From contig CAKMQH010000129.1 of the NCBI GenBank assembly GCA_927911515.1, forward strand, positions 1 to 13,215: a DNA stretch of 13,215 bases, read 5' to 3'. A program made the translations under genes and the position numbers. This stretch comes from an uncultured Neisseria sp. GTDB lineage: Bacteria; Pseudomonadota; Gammaproteobacteria; Burkholderiales; Neisseriaceae. The notes under the pieces are model-generated. The model had not been told where the DNA came from, searched no databases, and saw only the letters and a program-made list of their open reading frames with translations. Shown here in pieces: positions 5,811 through 12,528 of this stretch. Position 1 is the stretch's first letter. The number at the start of each line of letters is the position of its first letter.

Positions 5811-7661
5811 ATGTTCCATACCGTTGAAAAATATAAAACTCCGGCCCAGATTTTGTTGGGTTTGATTGCGCTGACCTTCGTCGGCTTCGGTGTCAGCACG
5901 GTTGCTGCGCCCGGCTCTGATTTTATCGTCAAAATAGGGGATGAAAAAATCAGTGAGTATTCTTTGAATAATGAGTTGCAAGGTGAGCAGCTTCAAGGCC
6001 AAAGCCCGTCGCGGGGAGCCGTATTCCAATCTTTGGTTCAACGCGCCTATCTGAAGGAAGGTGCCAAGCTGATGGGTGTGGAAGTTTCCCAAGAGCAGCT
6101 TAAACAACTGATCGTGGACGATCCTACCTTTCACGATCAAAACGGTAAATTCAGCCAACAAATCTTTTCAAACTTCCTGAGCCAGCGCCATATGACGGAA
6201 GATCAGTTCGTTGCTGATATCCGCGAGCGTTATGCGCTGCAAAGTTTGATCAATTTGGTGCAAAACGGTGCGATTGTCAGCGATGCGCAAGCAGAGCAAC
6301 TGGTTAAGCTGACTCAGGCGACACGCGATATCCGTTCGGTAACATTCAATCCTGAAGCCTTTGTTTCTCAAGTAAAAGTCGATGATGCCGCGTTGAAGGC
6401 ATACTATGAGGCGCACAAAAAAGATTATCTGATTCCGCAAGGTGTGAAATTGGAATACATCGCCCTGAGTGCAAAAGATTTGGCGGACAAACAGACCGTC
6501 AGCGAAGATGAAGTGAAAAAAGCATTTGACGAACAGGCGCCCCATCTTTCGCCCCGCCGTGAAATTGCCCACATTTTCTTCCCGGTTCCCCAAGATGCCG
6601 ATGAAACGGTACGCGCGGCAATCAAAGCCGAAGCAGACAAAGTTGCGGCAGAGTTGAAAGCCAAGCCGGCCGATTTTGCTGCTTTGGCGAAAAAATATTC
6701 AAAAGACACCGCATCTGCTTCCAAAGGCGGCAACTTGGGCTATCTTTCAAAAGACGGTGGATTGGGTACGGATTTGGAAAACGTGGCGTTCTCGCTGCCT
6801 AAAGGCGGAATCAGCGATGTGGTTCAAACGCCGGTCGGTTACGATATTGTCCAAGTTTTGAATATCGAAGACAAAGTGTCTTTAGAACATGAAAAAGCCC
6901 GTATCGAAGCTGATTTGAAGCTGAAAAAAGCTGCTTCCGAATTCAATTCGGCCAAAGAAAAGCTTTCTGAAGAAGCATTTAATACGCCGACTTCTCTGGC
7001 GGATGTCGCCAAAAAAACAAATCTGAAACTGGAAAGTTTGGATCAAGATTGGTTGACTCAAGCCAACGGAAAAGCAGCAGGTTTGCCCGATGCGTTGATT
7101 AATGCGGCATTCAGTGAAGATGTGTTGAAGAAAAAACACAATTCCGATTTGATTTCCATGGACAAAGATACGGTTTGGGTCATTCGTGTCAAAGAAGTCA
7201 GGGAAGAAAAAACCGCGCCTTTCGCTGATGTTCAAGAAGAAGTGCGTTTGGCTTATCTGCGTAGCGAGGCCGCAAAACTGGCAGACAAAAAAGCCAAAGA
7301 AGCCATCGAGGCTTTGAAGGCAGGCAAGGCAGTTGATTTGAAATGGTCGGAAGTATCGAAATTAAGCGCGCAAGATGCACGCCGAACCATGGCGCCTGAA
7401 GCGTACAATGAACTGATTAAAGCCCGTCCGCAAAATGGCAAACCTGCATACGCTATATTGCAGGAAGGTATGCCGGCTCCTGTAATTGTTGAAGTGCAGA
7501 ACATTGCAGCGCCGGAAAATGTCGCTTCCCAAATTCCTGCTGCCAAACAAATGCTGGCGCAACAGCAATCTGCCAACATTTTTGACGCATTGCTGCGTTA
7601 TTTCGGCAAGGAAATCAAGCGCGAGCAAGGTGCGCAAAAAGTCGATAATTCGGCAGAGTAA
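5811..7661 (+). CDS. ppiD: Inner-membrane-anchored periplasmic foldase PpiD (SurA-like, parvulin domain)
   Basis: A 616-residue protein near the size of E. coli PpiD (623). A short cytoplasmic N-terminus is followed by one membrane segment at about 12-32, so the rest should face the periplasm. Residues ~35-185 form a SurA-type N-terminal chaperone region. A parvulin peptidyl-prolyl isomerase domain spans ~251-352, with EIAHIFFPVP at its start, SKDTASASKGGNLGYLSKDG in the middle and TPVGYDIVQVL at its end. A long lysine- and alanine-rich C-terminal chaperone region follows. PpiD assists proteins leaving the Sec translocon; E. coli PpiD itself has little isomerase activity, so the domain may serve mainly for binding. 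The ATG has no strong Shine-Dalgarno. Two hairpins follow the gene. Confidence 0.88.
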   Translation: MFHTVEKYKTPAQILLGLIALTFVGFGVSTVAAPGSDFIVKIGDEKISEYSLNNELQGEQLQGQSPSRGAVFQSLVQRAYLKEGAKLMGVEVSQEQLKQLIVDDPTFHDQNGKFSQQIFSNFLSQRHMTEDQFVADIRERYALQSLINLVQNGAIVSDAQAEQLVKLTQATRDIRSVTFNPEAFVSQVKVDDAALKAYYEAHKKDYLIPQGVKLEYIALSAKDLADKQTVSEDEVKKAFDEQAPHLSPRREIAHIFFPVPQDADETVRAAIKAEADKVAAELKAKPADFAALAKKYSKDTASASKGGNLGYLSKDGGLGTDLENVAFSLPKGGISDVVQTPVGYDIVQVLNIEDKVSLEHEKARIEADLKLKKAASEFNSAKEKLSEEAFNTPTSLADVAKKTNLKLESLDQDWLTQANGKAAGLPDALINAAFSEDVLKKKHNSDLISMDKDTVWVIRVKEVREEKTAPFADVQEEVRLAYLRSEAAKLADKKAKEAIEALKAGKAVDLKWSEVSKLSAQDARRTMAPEAYNELIKARPQNGKPAYAILQEGMPAPVIVEVQNIAAPENVASQIPAAKQMLAQQQSANIFDALLRYFGKEIKREQGAQKVDNSAE

Positions 7662-7682
7662 GCTGGTGATGAACAGGTAGGC

Positions 7683-7707
7683 GGCAATCATGGCAAATAT
7701 GATTGCC
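7683..7707 (+). repeat. Hairpin after ppiD
   Basis: GGCAATCAT (7683-7691) and ATGATTGCC (7699-7707) form a perfect 9-bp stem with a 7-base loop, 22 bases after the ppiD stop. There is no T-run. It may protect the 3' end of the mRNA or support the terminator that follows. Confidence 0.5.
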
Positions 7708-7730
7708 CGTCTGCCTTAAACAGAATCAAG

Positions 7731-7756
7731 CGGTCGGAAAAAATCCGACCGTTTTC
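7731..7756 (+). terminator. Rho-independent terminator of ppiD
   Basis: CGGTCGGA (7731-7738) pairs with TCCGACCG (7745-7752) around a loop of six A, followed by four T. Unlike the other terminators here, it is not made of DUS. Confidence 0.72.
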
Positions 7757-7841
7757 ATTATATAATCAGCCTTTCTTGCCCTATAACTATATAGTGATTT
7801 CACTACTATACACATCCCGATTTTCCCTTTCTTTCGGTTAG

Positions 7842-7853
7842 AGGTCGTCTGAA
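7842..7853 (+). repeat. DNA uptake sequence directly before recR
   Basis: Exact AGGTCGTCTGAA ending four bases before the recR ATG. Its GAGG start (7841-7844) is the only purine-rich stretch that could act as a Shine-Dalgarno, at a long spacing of 13 bases. Confidence 0.85.
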
Positions 7854-7857
7854 TACC

Positions 7858-8462
7858 ATGAGCAAAGCTCCCGATGCTTTTACGCGGCTGATTAATGCCT
7901 TGAAAATGCTACCCATGTCGGTCCTAAATCCGCGCAACGCATGGCGCATCAATTGCTGCAAAGCAAGCGCGAGCAGGCGCAGGAGTTGGTTGATGCTTTG
8001 CAATACGCATTAAAGCAAGTCCAGCATTGTCAGATGTGCAATACATTTTGCGAAGGGAGTTTGTGCGATATTTGTTCTGACGAGTCGCGCGACAAACGCC
8101 GCCTGATGATCGTCCATATGCCGGCAGATGTTTCCAATATGGAAACCGCAAATTGCCATGACGGTTTGTATTTTGTGCTGATGGGCCAAATCAGTCCCGC
8201 GCAAGGAATGGATGTGAACGCCATTGCATTGGATAAACTGGTGACGAGATTGCAGAATGCTGATGTCGAAGAAATCATCATTGCAACAAACTTTACCGCC
8301 GAAGGGGATGCGACGGCGTATGTGTTGGCGGAATTATTTAAAAATCTTCCATACAAAGTCAGCCGCCTTGCCAGAGGTATTCCTTTGGGGGGAGAGTTGG
8401 AATATGTCGATGCAGGAACTTTGGCGCAGGCTGTTTATGAAAGGCGTGCAGTCAAGGAATAA
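7858..8462 (+). CDS. recR: Recombination mediator protein RecR, with a frameshift near 7915
   Basis: RecR works with RecF and RecO to load RecA onto gapped DNA. From ATG 7858 the protein begins MSKAPDAFTRLINALKMLP, then leaves frame. Restoring one A in CCCATG at 7912-7917 gives LPNVGPKSAQRMAHQLL, the helix-hairpin-helix DNA-binding motif at about 18-34. The rest is intact: a four-cysteine zinc site (Cys58, 61, 70, 73), a Toprim domain from about residue 82, and the C-terminal GIPLGGELEYVDAGTLAQA. Corrected length is 201 residues, normal for the family. Without correction, the long frame begins only at residue 29 (7941) and lacks most of the DNA-binding motif. A sequencing error is the likelier reason, because the rest is well conserved. 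Confidence 0.88.
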
Positions 8463-8464
8463 AC

Positions 8465-8503
8465 AATAAGGTCGTCTGAAAACGCGTTTCAGACGACCTT
8501 ATT
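8465..8503. terminator. Bidirectional terminator, inverted DUS pair between convergent genes
   Basis: AATAAGGTCGTCTGAAA (8465-8481) and TTTCAGACGACCTTATT (8487-8503) form a perfect 17-bp stem with a 5-base loop. They hold exact DUS copies at 8469-8480 (plus) and 8488-8499 (minus). It lies between recR and the minus-strand secreted-protein gene and can serve both. The T-runs are interrupted by an A. Confidence 0.75.
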
Positions 8504-8526
8504 TCAAACAAAGCCGGTTTATTTGT

Positions 8527-8814
8527 TTATTTGCAGCTTACGCCTTGAATTTGCGGAGTATCGCCACTGCCTACTTTGAAGGCACATTTGGTGGCGCTGC
8601 TGCCAGACACGGTGACGACACCGCTGCCTGCGGTCAGGCTGACCGGTTCTTTGACGCCCATGCCGACTGCGGTTGCAGCAAGTTTTTGCACGTCGGCAGT
8701 GGAATAGGACGTATTGTTCGAACTGATTTTAATCTCCTTAGCCGCATACGCATTTGCACTAAATGCCAATCCGGCAGCGGCAACGGATAATGCTAAGAAT
8801 TTTGTGATGTTCAT
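8527..8814 (-). CDS. Small secreted protein of unknown function
   Basis: A 95-residue protein with a clear Sec signal peptide: MNITKF, hydrophobic core ALSVAAAGLAFSA, and A-Y-A before a likely cleavage after residue 24. The mature part is about 71 residues, rich in serine, glycine and threonine. It has two cysteines (77 and 94) that could form a disulfide closing a C-terminal loop, so it is likely periplasmic or extracellular. I do not recognise the family. The start is supported by an AAAGGAAA ribosome-binding site on the minus strand. A candidate promoter (8859-8887) and a palindrome (8836-8852) lie upstream. It shares the hairpin terminator with recR. Confidence 0.8.
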   Translation of the reverse strand: MNITKFLALSVAAAGLAFSANAYAAKEIKISSNNTSYSTADVQKLAATAVGMGVKEPVSLTAGSGVVTVSGSSATKCAFKVGSGDTPQIQGVSCK

Positions 8815-8835
8815 TAATGGTTTTCCTTTTTGATG

Positions 8836-8852
8836 GCGGTAAACTTTACCGC
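8836..8852. promoter_or_regulatory. Palindrome in the leader of the small secreted-protein gene
   Basis: GCGGTAAA (8836-8843) and TTTACCGC (8845-8852) are perfect inverted arms around one central base. It lies between the candidate -10 and the ribosome-binding site on the minus strand. It could be an operator for a dimeric regulator, or an RNA hairpin of 7 bp with a 3-base loop. No regulator is identified. Confidence 0.4.
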
Positions 8853-8858
8853 GATTTC

Positions 8859-8887
8859 AGAATAAGGCCGAATAGATGATTGTGCAA
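8859..8887 (-). promoter_or_regulatory. Candidate promoter of the small secreted-protein gene
   Basis: On the minus strand, TTGCAC (8887-8882), a 17-base spacer and TATTCT (8864-8859) give a plausible but imperfect -35/-10 pair about 45 bases before the ATG. Confidence 0.35.
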
Positions 8888-8974
8888 GTTTTTCGGCCGA
8901 TTTTACGGTAGCCCTGAAGAAGAAGACTTTGGTTTACAAATTGCGATGTCTCTATTCTCGGTCGTTTCGGCGTA

Positions 8975-8986
8975 TTCAGACGACCT
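8975..8986 (-). repeat. DNA uptake sequence upstream of lolC
   Basis: Exact AGGTCGTCTGAA on the minus strand, unpaired, between the divergent secreted-protein gene and lolC. Confidence 0.85.
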
Positions 8987-9038
8987 GTCGGTTTTACGGT
9001 ACAATAGGCGTTTTTTGACAAACGGATGAGGCATATAA

Positions 9039-10290
9039 ATGGCTTCTTTAGAGACTTGGATAGGACTGCGCTATTTGCGGGCAAAAAAACGCAATGGCTT
9101 CATGTCGTTTATCACCGTCATTTCTATTGTGGGTATTGCACTCGGTGTGATGGCTTTGATTGTCGTATTGTCAGTCATGGCAGGCTTCCAGCGGGATATA
9201 CGCGGGCAGCTTTTGAAAGTGGCTCCTCATGCCGAAATGGGTTATTACGATAACGGCAACGGTAAAAGCTGGGAGAGTCTGCGCGAGATTATCAAAGGAC
9301 GCAAAGAGGTACTTCAGTCGGCACCTTATGTTTCCGGACAGGCATTGCTGGCAAATGCGGGTGAGGTGAAAGGTGTTCAAATCCGCGGGATTTTGCCTAA
9401 TGAAGAAAAAAAATATCGTTGAATACAGTAAAGAAATGCCTGTGGGCAGTTTTGATGATTTGAAGCCGGGCGAATTCGATATTATTTTGGGACAAGATTT
9501 GGCTGAGTCTTTGGATGTAAAGGTTGGTGAAAAAATCACGGTCATTACGCCTGAAGGCAACGTGACGCCAGCCGGTGTCGTACCTCGTCTGAAACAATTT
9601 AAAGTTGTCGGCTTGATCAAAACCAAAATCTATGAATTGAACACTACTCTGGCATTGACGCACATGAAAGATGCCCAAGTCTTGTACCGCTTGGATGAAA
9701 ATGCGGCAGGCTTGAGATTGAAACTTGCCGATCCGATCAATGCGCCGTCGTTTACCGAAACATTGCTGCCGAAAAATCTGCAAGAAGAAGTATGGTTGCG
9801 CGATTGGACGTACACCAACCGCAGTTATTTCGAGGCCGTAGAAATGGAGAAAAGGGTGATGTTCATCATTCTGCTGCTGATTGTTGCCGTAGCCACCTTT
9901 AACTTGGTTTCTTCTTTGGTCATGGCTGTTACGGAAAAACAAGCCGATATTGCCATTTTGAGGACTTTGGGTGTCTCCCCGGGCAGTATTATGAAAATTT
10001 TTATGGTGCAGGGCGTATTTGCCGGCTTTTTCGGTACCTTGACCGGTGTGATTACCGGTGTCACGCTGGCTTTGAATGTGGGCAGTATTGTCAAACAGTT
10101 AGAGAGTTGGTTTGGTTTTCAATTCATCAAATCACAAGTTTATTTCATCGATTATATCCCGAGTGACGTCAGTGTTCATGATGTTGTGCTGATTGCCTGC
10201 ATTTCCCTGATTTTGTCGTTTATCGCTACGCTCTATCCAAGCTGGCGTGCTGCGAGAACCCAACCGGCGGAGGCTTTGCGCTATGAATAA
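9039..10290 (+). CDS. lolC: Lipoprotein-releasing ABC transporter permease LolC/LolE type, with a frameshift at an A8 tract
   Basis: LolC/E-type permeases extract mature lipoproteins from the inner membrane and pass them to LolA. A first frame (9039-9422) holds the N-terminus (LETWIGLRYLRAKKRNGFMSFITVISIVGIALGV) with membrane segment ~22-48 and the start of the periplasmic domain. A second frame runs on to 10290 with the rest of that domain (GEFDIILGQDLAESL, NVTPAGVVPRLKQF), three membrane segments (~272-295, 316-345, 382-404) and the C-terminal ARTQPAEALRYE. The frames meet at eight A (9406-9413); seven A would give EEKNIVEYSKE and a normal 416-residue protein. As lolC is expected to be essential, a miscount of A or a slippage-corrected transcript is more likely than a real null. 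TGAGG precedes the start, and a TACAAT box at 9000-9005 may be its -10. Its end overlaps lolD. Confidence 0.88.
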
Positions 10291-10963
10291 AGTAGTTTTG
10301 AAATGCGATAATGTCAGCAAAAGCTACAAAGACGGTCAATTGAATGTCAACGTTTTGAATCAATTGAGGCTTGAAGTGCTCGAAGGTCAAAGCGTCAGTA
10401 TTATCGGTTCGTCCGGTAGCGGCAAATCGACATTGATGCACATTTTGGGCGGCTTGGATAAACCGACTTCCGGCAGCGTGGTGCTGATGGGGCAGAATTT
10501 GAGTCAGTTGGGACAGAAGCAACTGGGTCTGCTGCGTAATCAGTATTTGGGTTTCGTGTACCAGTTCCACCATTTGCTGCCTGAATTTTCCGCTTTGGAA
10601 AACGTCATGATGCCGCTTTTAATCGGTAAGATGAAAAAAGCCGAAGCAGAACAGCGTGCGGTTGAAATGTTGGAAAAAGCGGGTTTGAAACAGCGAATAC
10701 AGCACCGCCCCAGCGAGCTTTCCGGTGGTGAACGCCAACGTGCCGCCATTGCGCGCGCGCTGGTAACACGTCCCAAATGCTTGCTTGCCGACGAGCCGAC
10801 GGGTAATCTCGACCGTAAAAATGCGCAAAATGTACTGGATATGATGCTGGACCTGAAATCTGAGTTGAATACCAGTCTGATTGTGGTGACACATGATGAC
10901 GAATTGGCTGGACGCTTTGATCGAGTTATGTTGATGCACGACGGACGCTTGGAAGAGCAGTAA
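10283..10963 (+). CDS. lolD: Lipoprotein-releasing ABC transporter ATPase LolD
   Basis: A 226-residue cytoplasmic ATPase that powers lipoprotein release with the LolC/E permease. Walker A is GSSGSGKS at 42-49, the Q-loop glutamine is 94, the ABC signature LSGGE is at 146-150, Walker B LLADEP at 167-172 with catalytic Glu171, and the H-loop histidine is 204. FVYQFHHLLPEFSALENVMMP is characteristic of LolD. The chosen ATG overlaps the last eight bases of lolC, with GGAGG about ten bases upstream inside lolC, so translation is probably coupled. An upstream in-frame ATG at 10247 would add 12 residues encoded entirely within lolC and is less likely. A DUS hairpin terminator follows. Confidence 0.93.
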   Translation: MNKVVLKCDNVSKSYKDGQLNVNVLNQLRLEVLEGQSVSIIGSSGSGKSTLMHILGGLDKPTSGSVVLMGQNLSQLGQKQLGLLRNQYLGFVYQFHHLLPEFSALENVMMPLLIGKMKKAEAEQRAVEMLEKAGLKQRIQHRPSELSGGERQRAAIARALVTRPKCLLADEPTGNLDRKNAQNVLDMMLDLKSELNTSLIVVTHDDELAGRFDRVMLMHDGRLEEQ

Positions 10964-10983
10964 CTAACTATCCGGCAATACGC

Positions 10984-11030
10984 AAAGGTCGTCTGAAAAA
11001 GCAATGGATGCTTTTCAGACGACCTTTTTT
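10984..11030. terminator. DUS hairpin terminator between convergent lolD and aroA
   Basis: AAAGGTCGTCTGAAAA (10984-10999) pairs with TTTTCAGACGACCTTT (11012-11027); the stem extends by a GC pair with one bulged A, and a T-run ends at 11030. The arms hold exact DUS at 10986-10997 (plus) and 11014-11025 (minus). It terminates lolCD on the plus strand and could also serve aroA from the other side. Confidence 0.82.
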
Positions 11031-11054
11031 GTTGGGGGAGAAACGTTCTCTGTT

Positions 11055-12352
11055 TTAAACCGCGTTGGTCAGTGAAGAGAACACTTCAAAATAAGTCGGA
11101 AAGGTTTTATGGGTGCATTTCGGGTCGTTGATGACGACAGGGACGCCCAACAGGGAAACCAGCGAGAAACACATCGCCATGCGGTGGTCGTCGTAAGTGT
11201 CGATGACGGCGTCGGGCGTCAGTGTTTCAGGCGGGGTGATGTGAATCGCTTCGGCTTCTTCGACGACTTCCGCGCCAAGTTTGCGCAACTCGTTTGCCAT
11301 CGCGGCGATGCGGTCGGTTTCCTTGACGCGCCATGACCCGATGTTGCGCAGCGTACAGGTTTGTCCTGTGGCAAGTGCGACGATGGCGAGGGTCATGGCG
11401 GCATCGGGAATATGGTTCGCATCCAAATCAAAGGCTTGGACGGCACGTTCTTTCGGACGCGAGACTTCGACGAAGTTTTCGCCCCAAACCACGTCCGCAC
11501 CGATTTTTCCAGCTCGCGGGCAAAGGCGACATCACCCTGTATGCTGTTTGCGCCGATACCGGTAACGCGGACGGGCGTGGCGGCAATCAAGCCGGCAGCG
11601 AGGAAATAGGACGCGCTGGAGGCATCGCCTTCGACATATAAATGGTCGGGCGCGTGGTAGCAGGCATCGGCCGGGATTTTGAAGACGCGGTAGTCTTCAT
11701 TGGCAACCTGTACGCCGAATTGCGCCATCAGTTTCAAAGTGATGTCGATATAGGGCTTGGAAATCAACTCGCCGACCATACGGATTTCAAATGCCAGCCC
11801 GGTCAGCGGCAACGCCATCAAGAGGGCGGTCAGAAACTGGCTGGACACATTGCCTTTAATCGGAATCACGCGCTCGCCACGGTCTTGGCGTTCGCCGATA
11901 TGAAGCGGCGGATAGTGTTCGTTACCGAGATATTCAACATCGGCGCCGGCAATCCGCAACGCATCGACCAAATCGCCGATAGGGCGCTCGTGCATACGAG
12001 GCACGCCATGCAGATGATAATCGCCGCCCAAAACCGCCAGCGCGGCAGTCAGCGGACGGAACGCCGTTCCCGCGTTGCCTAAAAACAAATCGGCAGCCCG
12101 ATTGGGGAAACGTCCTCCTGTACCGTGTACTTTCAGACGACCTTCGGCAAGATATTCGATTTCAACGCCGAGTTTATCGAGCGCTTCCAACATACGGTCG
12201 GTATCGTCGGATTTGAGCAGGGAATGGATTTCGCAAGTATTGTCGGACAAAGCGGCGAGCAGCAGGGTGCGGTTGCTGATGCTTTTGGAGCCGGGCAGGG
12301 CGACGGTGGCGGGCTTGAGCGAGGCGGCGGGGAGGCGGATGGATTCGGTCAT
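11055..12352 (-). CDS. aroA: 3-phosphoshikimate 1-carboxyvinyltransferase (EPSP synthase), with a frameshift near 11506
   Basis: AroA joins shikimate-3-phosphate and phosphoenolpyruvate in the sixth step of the shikimate pathway, in the cytoplasm. The N-terminal frame has PGSKSISNR at 20-28 with Lys23, LFLGNAGTAFRPLTAAL at 89-105 and RMHERPIGDL at 119-128, all class I active-site motifs. It leaves frame after FARELEK. A second frame begins with IGADVVWGENFVEVSRPKER and carries NIGSWRVKETDR and TYDDHRMAMCFSL to the stop at 11055. The frames meet at a run of five T on the plus strand (11504-11508); six would restore a 432-residue enzyme of normal length. The absence of other damage suggests a homopolymer miscount. 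A DUS lies inside at 12132-12143. Confidence 0.9.
12132..12143 (+). repeat. Intragenic DNA uptake sequence in aroA
   Basis: Plus-strand TTCAGACGACCT is an exact DUS read on the coding strand. It encodes GRLK at residues 71-74, the same peptide as the DUS in ygfZ. Confidence 0.85.
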
Positions 12353-12401
12353 GATGTTTGTTTAGGAAGCGGGAACGGAAAAAGGCATTATACGGCAGGG
12401 A

Positions 12402-12413
12402 GGGTCGTCTGAA
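12402..12413 (+). repeat. Near-match DNA uptake sequence upstream of aroA
   Basis: GGGTCGTCTGAA has one mismatch at the first base and lies 50 bases upstream of the aroA start. Confidence 0.65.
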
Positions 12414-12464
12414 AAACGTGGCTGCTGTGATTCAATGAATGATAGGCTGTAATCAGATAAACAC

Positions 12465-12508
12465 GGCAAGGTGCATCTGAATGGTTTGTTGACGCATTCA
12501 ACCTTGCC
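12465..12508. repeat. Imperfect inverted repeat between aroA and the IS
   Basis: GGCAAGGT (12465-12472) with ACCTTGCC (12501-12508), and inside them GAATG (12479-12483) with CATTC (12495-12499), form a two-part stem with an asymmetric internal loop. There is no T-run. It could be a terminator remnant or part of another repeat. The rest of the gap from 12353 to 12528 shows only the near-match DUS. Confidence 0.35.
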
Positions 12509-12528
12509 AACTGCGCCGTTGTCCACTC

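Noticed and set aside
8857..9084. Minus-strand open frame of 75 codons between the secreted protein and lolC
   Set aside because: It overlaps the lolC start, has no convincing ribosome-binding site or recognisable protein features, and the intergenic promoters explain the region better.
9039..10290. Two separate genes (short N-terminal protein plus LolE-like protein), or programmed frameshifting in lolC
   Set aside because: The pieces are collinear parts of one permease, and a simple A8/A7 difference explains the split; no slippery heptamer with a downstream structure was identified.
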